The notes beneath the pieces were generated by a model. It saw only the letters and a list, made by a program, of their open reading frames with translations. It was not told the origin of the DNA and searched no databases. A DNA stretch of 43,004 nt from Sphingopyxis sp. (GTDB lineage Bacteria; Pseudomonadota; Alphaproteobacteria; Sphingomonadales; Sphingomonadaceae). Made by a program: the position numbers and the translations under genes. The stretch covers positions 1 through 43,004 of the forward strand of contig NZ_JAOZVW010000080.1 of the NCBI RefSeq assembly GCF_025869345.1. The letters run 5' to 3'. Positions 32,086-42,952 of this stretch are shown here, piece after piece. How positions within the stretch are numbered: position 1 is the stretch's first letter; each line of letters opens with the position of its first letter.

Positions 32086-33420
32086 TTACCCAGTCAGCTT
32101 CATCCACTCCGCCAGCGCCGCTCCGGCGCGCTGGGTGTAGCCCAGTTTGCGGTCCTTCTTGCGCACCTCCTCGGCGAGCGGGGGGAAGAGGCCGAAATTG
32201 ACGTTCATCGGCTGATAGCTCGCGGCATCGGCGCCGCCGGTGATGTGGCCGAGCAGCGCGCCGAGCGCGGTTTCGCCCGGCGGCGGGGGCAGGGTGCGGC
32301 CGCCGAGTTCGGCGGCAGCGAAACGCGCGGCGATCAGGCCGATCGCGGCGCTTTCGACATAGCCCTCGCAGCCGGTGATCTGGCCGGCAAAGCGGATATG
32401 CGGCGCCGACTTGAGGCGAAGCTGGCCGTCGAGCAGTTCGGGCGAGCGGATGAAACTGTTGCGGTGAAGCCCGCCGAGCCGCGCGAACTCCGCCTTTTCG
32501 AGGCCGGGGATGGTGCGGAACAGTTCGATCTGCGCCGCATGTTTGAGCTTGGTCTGGAAACCGACCATGTTCCACAGCGTGCCGAGCGCATTGTCCTGGC
32601 GAAGCTGGACGACGGCATAGGGCCAGCGCCCGGTGCGCGGATTGTCGAGGCCGACGCCTTTCATCGGACCGAAGCGCAGCGTTTCGGGGCCGCGCTCGGC
32701 CATCACCTCGATCGGCATACAGCCTTCGAAATAGGGGGTGTCGGTTTCCCAGTCCTTGAACTCGGTCTTGTCGCCGTCGATCAGGCCCTGGACGAAGGCG
32801 TGATATTGATCCTTGTCCATCGGGCAGTTGATATAATCCTTGCCGTCGCCGATCGGCCCGACCTTGTCCCAGCGGCTTGCCATCCACGCGACGTCCATGT
32901 CGATGCTGTCGCGGTAGACGATCGGCGCGATCGCGTCGAAGAAGGCGAGCGCGTCCTTGCCGGTCGCGGCGCCGATGCTGGTCGCCAGACCGGGCGCGGT
33001 CAGCGGGCCGGTCGCGACGATCGTCAGCCCCTCCGAAGGCAGCGTATCGACACGCTCGCGGACGATGGCGATGTTGGGATGCTCGGACAAAGCGCGGGTG
33101 ACGCCGCCCGAGAAAAGATCGCGATCGACCGCGAGCGCGGAGCCCGCGGGGACTTTCGTAGCGTCGGCCTCGCGCATGATGAGCGAGCCGAGCGCGCGCA
33201 TCTCGCGGTGAAGGAGGCCGACCGCGTTGCTGTCGCCGTCGTCGCTGCGGAAGCTGTTCGAGCAGACCATCTCGGCGAGCGTGTCGCCCTGATGCGCCGG
33301 AGTCATGTCGCCGCCCCCGCGCATTTCGGACAGGCGCACGCGATAGCCCGCCTCGGCGAGTTGCCACGCCGCCTCGGAGCCCGCGAGGCCGCCGCCGATG
33401 ATGTGAATGTCGTGGGTCAT
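32086..33420 (-). CDS. trmFO: tRNA U54 methyltransferase TrmFO
   Basis: A 444-aa flavin- and folate-dependent enzyme that makes 5-methyluridine at position 54 of tRNA, using methylenetetrahydrofolate and not [23 protein letters not shown] at the start is the FAD-binding motif. [12 protein letters not shown] segment contains a family cysteine, and [11 protein letters not shown] and [18 protein letters not shown] are later signatures. ATG 33420 gives the FAD motif at residue 5. It is divergent from the YhhN-family gene. Confidence 0.93.
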   Translation of the reverse strand: MTHDIHIIGGGLAGSEAAWQLAEAGYRVRLSEMRGGGDMTPAHQGDTLAEMVCSNSFRSDDGDSNAVGLLHREMRALGSLIMREADATKVPAGSALAVDRDLFSGGVTRALSEHPNIAIVRERVDTLPSEGLTIVATGPLTAPGLATSIGAATGKDALAFFDAIAPIVYRDSIDMDVAWMASRWDKVGPIGDGKDYINCPMDKDQYHAFVQGLIDGDKTEFKDWETDTPYFEGCMPIEVMAERGPETLRFGPMKGVGLDNPRTGRWPYAVVQLRQDNALGTLWNMVGFQTKLKHAAQIELFRTIPGLEKAEFARLGGLHRNSFIRSPELLDGQLRLKSAPHIRFAGQITGCEGYVESAAIGLIAARFAAAELGGRTLPPPPGETALGALLGHITGGADAASYQPMNVNFGLFPPLAEEVRKKDRKLGYTQRAGAALAEWMKLTG

Positions 33421-33494
33421 GACTCTATCCGTTGACTTGCGCGCTGTGCGCCGCGCACTAGGCGGGTTGGAAACAAGATGCAAAGGGGTGGACG

Positions 33495-34166
33495 ATGGTC
33501 GGAGGAAGAGGCTGGGATCGCGCGCGCTGGCTGTGGGGGCTGGCGCTGGTCGGCGGCATCAGCTTTTTCATCGCGGTTCACCAGCATTGGGACGGCGCCG
33601 CCATCCATCTGTGGAAGACTTCGGGCGTTGCGTTGCTTGCGGTCTGGGCCGCGGTCAATGCGCGGAATGGCGACGGACGGCTGATCGCCGCCGTCCTCGG
33701 TTTCGGGGCGCTCGGCGATTGGGCGCTCGATGCGATCGGGCTGATGCAGGGCGCGGCGGCCTTTGCAATGGGGCACCTTGTCGCCATCGCGCTCTATCTG
33801 CGCAATCGGCGGGCCGCGATGACCGGATCGCAGCGCCTGCTCGTCTTCGCCGTCGTGCCGCTGGCGATGCTGATCGCCTGGGCGCTGACCCGGCATGGCG
33901 AAACGGGTGAGATGAGTGCGGCGGTCGGTTATAGCGCGCTCGTCGCGGCGATGGCCGCAACCGCCTGGGCGAGCCGCTTTCCGCGCTACCGCACCGGCAT
34001 CGGCGCGATGATGTTTCTCGCCAGCGACCTGTTCATCTTCGCGGGCGAGGGCGGGACGCTCGGAAAGGATGTAACGATGTGGTTCGTCTGGCCGCTTTAT
34101 TTCGCGGGGCAGGCGCTGATCGCGTGGGGCGTGGTCAAGACGCTGTCGAGCGAGGGGAACGCATAG
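33495..34166 (+). CDS. YhhN-family (lysoplasmalogenase) membrane protein
   Basis: A 223-aa membrane protein with about seven hydrophobic helices. [10 protein letters not shown] and [15 protein letters not shown] match the YhhN family, in which human TMEM86B is a lysoplasmalogenase. In bacteria the role is less clear. The protein has no signal peptide. GACG ATG with GGGGTG upstream is a weak site, but ATG 33495 precedes the first helix well. It is divergent from trmFO. Confidence 0.72.
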   Translation: MVGGRGWDRARWLWGLALVGGISFFIAVHQHWDGAAIHLWKTSGVALLAVWAAVNARNGDGRLIAAVLGFGALGDWALDAIGLMQGAAAFAMGHLVAIALYLRNRRAAMTGSQRLLVFAVVPLAMLIAWALTRHGETGEMSAAVGYSALVAAMAATAWASRFPRYRTGIGAMMFLASDLFIFAGEGGTLGKDVTMWFVWPLYFAGQALIAWGVVKTLSSEGNA

Positions 34167-34173
34167 ATCGCTG

Positions 34174-34695
34174 TTAGTCCTGGCCTTGCAGGCAGGACGC
34201 CATCCAGGCCTTGTCCTCGGGTTCGGGGCCTTCGCTGCCCAATGTGCGCACTTTCGGCAATCCGGCACCGGGACGGGCGCTGGCGCAACTGAAGCTGTCG
34301 CCGTCCTTCACGCTGTGGAGCCGGTTGCCGCAGGTCTGGAGCGTCTGGTCCGACAGGCCCCAGCCGACCTTTTCAGCGCCTGCCGGGGCCTGTCCGGCGC
34401 AATAGGTATCGGTTTCCGATCCGGGGTCGCCGCAGATGCGGTCGATATGCGCACGGTTGTCCCTGGCGGTCGCGACGAAGCGCTGGGTATAATAAGCGTT
34501 GGTCGCGAAATCGCGCTGGACCCCGCACACGCGTTCGCCGCGCTGCGCCATCAGCGTATAGGCGCAGATATTCGCCCCCTGATAGGTTTCGCAGGCCATC
34601 CACGCGCCGTCGAAGGGTGCGGGTTCGTGCTGCGGGGCTGCGCCTCCCGTTGCGAGCGCCGCAAAGGGCAAGGCAGCGAGTAGGGCAAAGCGCAT
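34174..34695 (-). CDS. Secreted Cys-rich protein of unknown function
   Basis: A 173-aa protein with a signal peptide (about residues 1-19). The mature part has eight cysteines (in MACETY, NICAYT, ERVCGV, RICGD, TYCAG, QTCGN, FSCAS and ASCLQ), so it could have four disulfides. FDGAWMACETYQGANICAY resembles no family I can name. It converges on the YhhN-family gene (7 bases between stops) and lies 91 bases from the TauD-family gene on the same strand. Confidence 0.7.
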   Translation of the reverse strand: MRFALLAALPFAALATGGAAPQHEPAPFDGAWMACETYQGANICAYTLMAQRGERVCGVQRDFATNAYYTQRFVATARDNRAHIDRICGDPGSETDTYCAGQAPAGAEKVGWGLSDQTLQTCGNRLHSVKDGDSFSCASARPGAGLPKVRTLGSEGPEPEDKAWMASCLQGQD

Positions 34696-34786
34696 CGAAA
34701 TTCTCTCTATCGAATGGTTGTAGGCCCTGTCTTATGGCCGACCGGGCGCGCGGCAATGTCGCGGATCACAGGGCAAGGAAATCGGC

Positions 34787-35629
34787 CTATCCATCCCACG
34801 CCGCGATCGTCGTGCGGTGGAGCAGGCGGTCGTGCCCGTCATAGCCGCCGGTCGCGCGATGCAGCACCGAGCGATTGTCCCATAGGACGAGCATGTCGGG
34901 CTCCCATATGTGGCTGTAGCGAAATTCCTCGCGGCCCTGCCATTCGAGCAGCTCGACGATCAGCGGGATCGCCTCCGCATCGTCCATGCCGTCGAAGCCG
35001 ATGATATAGCCCGCGCAGCCGAACAGGCCCTCGCGGCCGGTCTCGGGATGATTGCGGACAAAGGGATGGCGCTGGGTCGCCAGCGCTTCCTCGCCCGAGC
35101 GGATGTCCATGCTGCGGCCCTGATCCCGGGCGCCATACATGCCCGAGGGGGCGTAGCCGCCGCGCGCGCTGTGGACGGCCTGCAACCCCTCGATGCGGGC
35201 GCGCAGGTCCGCAGGCATCGCATCGAGCGCGGCGTGCTGGTTCGAAAATTCGGTGTTGCCGCCAACGGGAGGTATGGTGATCCCGAAGAGACAGGTGCCC
35301 GCGGGCGGGCGGTCCTGAAAGCTCCAGTCGCTGTGCCAGTTTTCGGCGAACAGCGGCGCGGTCTCGTCGGCGCGGCGCCTGACCGCGATGATATGCTCGC
35401 GGCCGGGGATCGGCTTGATGAACGGATCGTCGCCGAAGCCGCCGAAATAGCCGGTGAAGCGCTCGAGATCGTCGTCGCTCATCTTCTGGCCGGGGAAGAC
35501 GAGGACGTGATGATCGAGCCACGCCGCGCGGATTTCGGCGACGGTTTCGGGTGCGAGCGGCCGGGTCAGATCGACGCCGGTGATGCGGGCGCCGCAGGCC
35601 TGGCCACTGGGGGTGATGGTAAGCGTCAT
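34787..35629 (-). CDS. TauD/TfdA-family dioxygenase
   Basis: A 280-aa Fe(II)/2-oxoglutarate-dependent oxygenase. The metal facial triad is visible: His99 and Asp101 in ENWHSDWSF and His257 in NRSVLHRATGGYDG; Arg272 in LLHRTTI fits 2-oxoglutarate binding. Members act on taurine, 2,4-D and similar compounds. The family is broad, and the neighbours (a Cys-rich secreted protein, DUF952) give no clue to the substrate. ATG 35629 starts right before MTLTITPSGQACGARITGVD, a usual N-terminus. Confidence 0.87.
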   Translation of the reverse strand: MTLTITPSGQACGARITGVDLTRPLAPETVAEIRAAWLDHHVLVFPGQKMSDDDLERFTGYFGGFGDDPFIKPIPGREHIIAVRRRADETAPLFAENWHSDWSFQDRPPAGTCLFGITIPPVGGNTEFSNQHAALDAMPADLRARIEGLQAVHSARGGYAPSGMYGARDQGRSMDIRSGEEALATQRHPFVRNHPETGREGLFGCAGYIIGFDGMDDAEAIPLIVELLEWQGREEFRYSHIWEPDMLVLWDNRSVLHRATGGYDGHDRLLHRTTIAAWDG

Positions 35630-35687
35630 GCACGGAAGGTGCGCCGATTGGGGAGAGAGGTCAATTGGAGACCGAGGTTCTATGTTT

Positions 35688-35763
35688 CGTCACCCCGGAC
35701 TTGATCCGGGGTCCATTCGCGCAGCGCCGGAGGAATGGATTCCGGATCAAGTCCGGAATGACG
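35688..35763. repeat. 76-bp inverted repeat, CCCGGACTTGATCCGGG type
   Basis: A 76-base element whose ends pair: CGTCACCCCGGACTTGATCC (35688-35707) and GGATCAAGTCCGGAATGACG (35744-35763). In the middle CCATTC... and ...GAATGG also pair. A second, truncated copy with 47 of 52 identical bases ends the window at 42953-43004. This is a multi-copy extragenic repeat. Confidence 0.85.
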
Positions 35764-35793
35764 AAAGGGATAAATGTCCTTCTCTCCGGGGTC

Positions 35794-36098
35794 TCAATCC
35801 CGCGTCTGCAATCCCACCACCGCGTGCATCGGCAGTTCGCCGTAAAGGTGCGGGAAGAGCGCGCCCTCGCGCGCTTCCTCCCAGCGCAGCGCGTCGCCGA
35901 ATTGCGACAGGTCGACCTCGGCGATCATCAGGCAGTCCTGGCCCGCGAAATGCTTCGCCAGCGTCCCTTCGAGCTGGTCCGCGGTCGACAGGTGGATATA
36001 GCCGTCGGCGATATCCACCGGTGCCCCGCGGAACACGCGCTCGCGCTCGAAATCGACCCATTGCTGGTGCGTCAGCACCTTGAAGGCCGTCGCGGCGC

Positions 36099-36102
<4 letters not shown>
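35794..36102 (-). CDS. DUF952 family protein
   Basis: A 102-aa protein of the DUF952 family, whose members are small and of unknown role. VLTHQQWVDFERERVFRGAPVD and DGYIHLSTADQLEGTLAKHF are the family signatures, and LRWEEAREGALFPHLYGELP is the usual C-terminal part. The start ATG 36102 overlaps the gyrA stop in ATGA, so its translation is likely coupled to gyrA. Confidence 0.87.
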
Positions 36103-38834
<2,732 letters not shown>

Positions 38835-39266
38835 GACCCGGCCTTTTTTCTGCTTATCGGGAGATGGATTTTGCCTAGCCCATGGGGGCGGCGAATGCCA
38901 GCGATTCGGTCGGTTTTCGGCAGATTTTTTGCGCCCTTCGGGCCGTGGAACGGACGGCGCGCCGGGCGGCTTCGCATGACGTCAAGGCGACACGGGTGAA
39001 GGCCGGATTCATGCGCGCAGAGGCGCAAAGATCGCAGAGATTCTAGTTCACGCGGAGACGCGGAGAATCAGCGCGTTCCGCGAAGCGGTCTTATCCAGCG
39101 ACTTTTGGATAGGCGGGACGTGGAAGAGGGAGGGGACCTGACGGTCCGAATTCCATATCTCCGCGTCTCCGCGTCTCCGCGTGAACCCTTTCCGGCATCT
39201 CCGCGATCTTTGCGCCTCTGCGCGCATCATTCGGGACTGAGCTGGAAAGCGGATATTCCAAGCATC
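38835..39266. other. Gene-free stretch with nested inverted-repeat element
   Basis: This is the gap between gyrA (minus) and the nucleotidyltransferase-like gene (plus). 38835-39000 must hold the gyrA promoter but I cannot place it with confidence. 39011-39227 is a nested inverted repeat, listed separately. I see no gene. Open frames here run through repeat arms and are not likely coding. Confidence 0.6.
39011..39227. repeat. Nested 217-bp inverted repeat, copy 2
   Basis: The outer arms 39011-39040 and 39198-39227 are 30-base inverted copies with one mismatch. The inner arms 39047-39066 and 39166-39185 are 20-base inverted copies without mismatch. A central 100 bases (39067-39165) ends with a tandem TCTCCGCG. 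This looks like a small non-autonomous element, related to the copy at 31905-32072. It lies upstream of the nucleotidyltransferase-like gene and downstream of no gene. Confidence 0.8.
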
Positions 39267-40547
39267 TTGCCAATCCTTCGCGCGCCCCTAAAGCTGGCGC
39301 GCGATGACCAACTGCCAGCCTGGGGGGCGCCGGTGGCCCTGATCGCGCTCGTCGGCGCGAGCGAAATGCTGCCCGACGGGTCGCTGCGCGCGCTCGTCAC
39401 CGTGGCGGGCGAGACGCTGATCGAGCGGCAGGCGGCGCGGCTCGCCGATGTCGGGGTGACGCACATCGCGGTCGCGGTCGCCGCGGTGCCGGCGGAGCTG
39501 CTCGGCGTTTGCGATCGCATCCGCCGCCGCGGCCTGAAGGTGACGCCGGTGCGCGCCGCCGCCGACCTCGTCGCGCTGGTCGAGAGCGACGACCGCATCC
39601 TGCTCGTCGCCGATGGCCTGCGCGCCGGGGGCACCCATTATGCGGCGATCGCCAAGCCCGGATCGCCCGCGATCCTCGTCACCGGCGATACGGTGCTGAC
39701 GCAGGCGTTCGAGCGGATCGACGCGACGCGGCGCTGGGGCGGGCTGGCGTCGATTTCGCAGCCGATGGCGGCCGAACTGGCGGCGATGCCCGGCGAATGG
39801 GACATGATGCTGACCTTGCTCCGCATGGCGGTGCAGGCGGGCGCGCGGCGGCTCTATTGCGAGCCGGCGCTGTTCGAGCAGGGCGAGATCGCGATCGTCG
39901 CCGACCGTCCGACCGCCGCGCTGATCGAGCAATCGAGCCTGCAACAGGTCGAATATGGCGGCATGGGGCTCGGCCGCTCGGCGATCATGATGCCGCTGGT
40001 GCGATTGGTCGGCCCCTTGCTCGTGCGTTCCGCAAAGACCGCGCGCTATCTTCCTTATGTTACGGGGATTTTGTGGATCGGCGTCGCGCTGCTCGCGGCG
40101 AGCGGACTGGCGGCGGCGGGGGCGATCGTCGCGGTGTTCGGCGGGCTGGGGCTCGCCGCGATGCGTTTCCTCTCCGCCTTCCGTGCGGAGAGCGCGGCGC
40201 AGGACCGGGTGCGCCACGTCATCCGCATTTTCGGCTGGCTGCTGCTGGGGCTCTTTCCCTGGCTGCTGTCGCTCGGCGGAGCCGATCATCTGATGCCGCG
40301 TTTTTCCGAGGCCGCGCTCGCACCCTGCCTCGCGGCGACCATCTTGCTCGCGCGCTGGCTTTACGAGGATGGGGGGGAGAAGCGCCGGTTTCACTGGCTG
40401 CTTCCCGATGCCGATCAGGCGTGGATGATGCTGGTTCCGGCCTTGCTGTTCGATTTCGCGACGCTGATGTTCGCGGTGCTGCCGCTGCTGGCGCTGCTCC
40501 AGATCATGATCTGGCTTCGTCTCGCGCGGCGGCCGGATGTGCCCTGA
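39267..40547 (+). CDS. Nucleotidyltransferase-like membrane protein, unknown
   Basis: A 426-aa protein with two parts. Residues 20-240 look like a Rossmann-type nucleotidyltransferase (VALIALVGASEMLPDG, then VTVAGETLIERQAARLADVG and ILLVADGLRAG), as in sugar or inositol cytidylyltransferases. Residues 264-416 hold four to six membrane helices. I do not see the CDP-alcohol transferase motif, so it may be a degenerate member of the fused cytidylyltransferase-phosphatidyltransferase type. The TTG start at 39267 just clears the repeat; no ATG occurs before residue 34, so the start is uncertain. The next gene follows 57 bases later. Confidence 0.6.
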   Translation: MPILRAPLKLARDDQLPAWGAPVALIALVGASEMLPDGSLRALVTVAGETLIERQAARLADVGVTHIAVAVAAVPAELLGVCDRIRRRGLKVTPVRAAADLVALVESDDRILLVADGLRAGGTHYAAIAKPGSPAILVTGDTVLTQAFERIDATRRWGGLASISQPMAAELAAMPGEWDMMLTLLRMAVQAGARRLYCEPALFEQGEIAIVADRPTAALIEQSSLQQVEYGGMGLGRSAIMMPLVRLVGPLLVRSAKTARYLPYVTGILWIGVALLAASGLAAAGAIVAVFGGLGLAAMRFLSAFRAESAAQDRVRHVIRIFGWLLLGLFPWLLSLGGADHLMPRFSEAALAPCLAATILLARWLYEDGGEKRRFHWLLPDADQAWMMLVPALLFDFATLMFAVLPLLALLQIMIWLRLARRPDVP

Positions 40548-40565
40548 AACAAAGCGCTGCAAGGT

Positions 40566-40579
40566 TTAACGCCTATTAA
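40566..40579 (+). promoter_or_regulatory. TTAA-N6-TTAA motif, near-match to a CtrA box
   Basis: TTAA at 40566-40569 and 40576-40579 are separated by six bases, one short of the CtrA consensus TTAA-N7-TTAA. It lies 25 bases before the start of the first gene of the PAS/kinase module. It may be a degenerate site or chance. Confidence 0.3.
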
Positions 40580-40604
40580 CGATAGGCTGCTATCGCGGGC
40601 GTGC

Positions 40605-41498
40605 ATGGCCGAATCCCTCTCCTCGCCCGGCATCGAATTGCCGTCGCCGATGCTGTCGGCGCGCCTGCGCGAACTCGCCGGTTTCCTGGCGGCACCGATC
40701 GCCGGACGGCTGACCGAGGAGCAGCGCGCGCTGTCGCTGGGAATCGCGCGGCGGCTGGTGGAAGACGCTGCGCGGGCGTCCGATGAGACGATCGACACCG
40801 CGATGCTGTGGCACGACTGGTTAGAGGGCGGATTGCCGACCGCGGCGCGGCTGGCGGCGGCCTGCTACACGCGTGCCGAAGAGCATCGCTGGCGCGACCA
40901 TTCGGCGATGCGCGCGATTGCGCCTGCCACCGACGAATCCTCCGACTCCGCCGTCGCGGTAGCGGCGCCCGAGATGCCGCCAAAGGTCGACCGCGCCTAT
41001 CTGGCGCTTCAGATCGCCGACCGGCGGCGCTTCGACGCGCGCAGCCATCCGCGTATCGCGCTCGCCGATGCCGATCCCGACCTGCTCCGCGCGCTGCTGC
41101 GGGACATTGCGGCATGGCGCGTGCACCAGCCGGGGACGGAAGGTGTGTCGGCGTTCGACCCCGACGATTTCGTCCAGCGCGCGCTCGACCGGCATTCGCC
41201 GGCTGCGGGGATCGACCGCGCCGCGCGCGCCTATCATGCGTCGCTGGGGGCCGCTTTGGATGTCACGGCGGCTGCGGCGGCGGCGATCGCTGCGCACGAC
41301 TGGCCCGCGCTGATCGCGCTGGCCGCCTGCGAGCATCGCCGGTCCTATGCCGATATGGCGTTTGCGCTGCTCAGTGCGGCGCCGGCGGCGCTGCCGATCC
41401 TGCTGGCCCCGCTGCGCCTCGACCGGGCCGCGCTGGCGCCGCTCGAGGCGTCGCTCGCCGCGCTTCCGTCGCGCACCGATGGCGAGGCGGGCCTATGA
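40605..41498 (+). CDS. Alpha-helical protein of unknown function
   Basis: A 297-aa soluble protein rich in Ala, Arg and Leu, predicted mostly helical. RLTEEQRALSLGIARRLVEDA and later repeats (ALRDIAAWRVHQPG-type and ALLRDIAAWR) suggest a helical-repeat fold, perhaps like DUF2336, but I cannot assign it with confidence. No signal peptide or membrane segment. Its stop overlaps the next ATG in ATGA, so it is made together with the PAS protein. ATG 40605 is the only good start. Confidence 0.7.
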   Translation: MAESLSSPGIELPSPMLSARLRELAGFLAAPIAGRLTEEQRALSLGIARRLVEDAARASDETIDTAMLWHDWLEGGLPTAARLAAACYTRAEEHRWRDHSAMRAIAPATDESSDSAVAVAAPEMPPKVDRAYLALQIADRRRFDARSHPRIALADADPDLLRALLRDIAAWRVHQPGTEGVSAFDPDDFVQRALDRHSPAAGIDRAARAYHASLGAALDVTAAAAAAIAAHDWPALIALAACEHRRSYADMAFALLSAAPAALPILLAPLRLDRAALAPLEASLAALPSRTDGEAGL

Positions 41499-42184
41499 AC
41501 GAACGCGTCATTCACGGACGGATCGACCGGGCGGGCGCGCTGATCAGTGCCGATGCGCCGTTGCTGCGGCTTCAGCAGCGTGCGGGCGCCGGGATCGGCA
41601 AGCCGCTCGCGCTGCCGCACCTCGCGCGGCTCGTCGCGCTGGCGCAGCGGCTGCAACGCGATCTTTCGCGCCCGCTTTATACCGCCGACGATCATAGCGA
41701 CATTCACGCGCTCGTCCGCGTCCTGCCCGACGGCGACGGCGCCAGCCTGGAAATCAGCGACTGGCGCGCCGGTGCGATGCCGATGCCGCAGGCCGCGACC
41801 GCCGACACGGCCCCGCCGCTGCACGGGTGGACGTGGGAATGCGACCAGCAACTGCGGATGATCGCCTTGCAGGGCGCCGCCGATGCGCCGTTCGCTCCGG
41901 CGGAGTGGGAAGGGCGGTCGCTGTCCGAACTGTTCGAGTTGCAGCCCGACGAGCAGGGGCGATTTCCGGTGCTGCGCGCGCTCGCCAGCCAATCGCGTTT
42001 CGAGGGACAGCGCGTCCGCGCCGACGGCTCAGCGGGGCGGGTCGCGATGACGCTCGCCGCCGCCCCGATCTTCGACGCGACCGGGCGTTTTACCGGCTTT
42101 CGCGGCGAGGCCGATGTCGAGAGCGAGGCCGCGGCGCTGGCGGGCAGCGCGACCGCCGCGCTCGCCGACCCCGCTTTAGGATAG
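41495..42184 (+). CDS. PAS-like protein, probably the 5' part of a split kinase gene
   Basis: A 229-aa protein. Residues 1-90 are helical; residues 110-205 read as a PAS-like fold (WTWECDQQLRMIALQG, then LSELFELQPDEQG and PIFDATGRFTGFRGEADVE). The frame ends with TAG at 42182-42184. The next frame, the kinase ATPase domain, is in the same phase and starts two codons later, so with a sense codon in place of TAG the two would be one 459-aa PAS-kinase. Whether this is a real split, a nonsense mutation or a sequencing error is not known from one sequence. It overlaps the upstream gene by four bases. Confidence 0.75.
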   Translation: MNERVIHGRIDRAGALISADAPLLRLQQRAGAGIGKPLALPHLARLVALAQRLQRDLSRPLYTADDHSDIHALVRVLPDGDGASLEISDWRAGAMPMPQAATADTAPPLHGWTWECDQQLRMIALQGAADAPFAPAEWEGRSLSELFELQPDEQGRFPVLRALASQSRFEGQRVRADGSAGRVAMTLAAAPIFDATGRFTGFRGEADVESEAAALAGSATAALADPALG

Positions 42185-42190
42185 CTGCCG

Positions 42191-42874
42191 GTGTCGGACC
42201 CGCAAATAGGGCGGCGGATAGACGGCGCGCAGCGCGGGCCGCTCAGCCGCATCATCGCGACCGCCGAGACGATCCACGGCCAGTTCGACGGGCCGATCCG
42301 CGCCGATTATGCGCGCTATGCCGGCGACATCGCGCACGCCGGGCGTCATTTGCTCGGGCTGGTCGATGATCTGGCCGATTTGCAGAATATCGAGCGGCCC
42401 GGGTTCAAGGCGGCGGCCGACGAGATCGACCTTGGCGATCTGGCGCGCCGCGCGGTCGGTCTGCTCGGCATGAAGGCCGAGGAAAAGCAGATTCGCATCG
42501 ACGCCCCGAAGGTCGACGACAAGATGCCCGCAACGGGCGAATTCCGCCGCGTCTTGCAGGTGCTGCTCAACCTGCTCGGCAATGCGATCCGCTATTCGCC
42601 CGAAAATTCGCAGATCTGGATTCGCGTCGACCGCGAAGGCGACCGCGCGATGGTCACCGTTGCCGACCAGGGGCAGGGGATTTCGGGCGAGCAACAGACG
42701 GTGGTGTTCGAGAAGTTCGAACGGCTCGGCCGCACCGACAGCGGCGGATCGGGGCTGGGCCTCTATATCGCGCGGCGTCTGGCGCGGGCGATGGACGGCG
42801 ACCTGACAGTGGAAAGCGCGCCGGGACAGGGCGCGCGGTTCACGCTGAGCCTGCCGGCGCGGGATGTGGGGTAG
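42191..42874 (+). CDS. Histidine-kinase ATPase domain lacking the H-box His
   Basis: A 227-aa protein: a two-helix dimerisation-like segment (residues 12-70, GPLSRIIATAETI and AGRHLLGLVDDLADLQNIE) and an HATPase domain with N-box QVLLNLLGNAIRYSP (Asn131), G1 VADQGQGIS (Asp159), F-box VFEKFERLG and G2 GGSGLGLYIARR, all intact. The usual S-H-E-L-R-T-P-L reads DGAQRGPL, with Gly12 in the His position. It could act as a pseudo-kinase or ATP-binding scaffold. The start is GTG 42191, with AGGA 9 bases upstream. If the TAG is an error, this is the C-terminal half of a PAS-kinase. Confidence 0.78.
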   Translation: MSDPQIGRRIDGAQRGPLSRIIATAETIHGQFDGPIRADYARYAGDIAHAGRHLLGLVDDLADLQNIERPGFKAAADEIDLGDLARRAVGLLGMKAEEKQIRIDAPKVDDKMPATGEFRRVLQVLLNLLGNAIRYSPENSQIWIRVDREGDRAMVTVADQGQGISGEQQTVVFEKFERLGRTDSGGSGLGLYIARRLARAMDGDLTVESAPGQGARFTLSLPARDVG

Positions 42875-42952
42875 CGGACGGGCTTCGGCAGAAAGCGGAT
42901 ATTCCCAAGGTAAGAGATGAAAACTGTCGCTCACGTGCCGCCTATAATTTCT

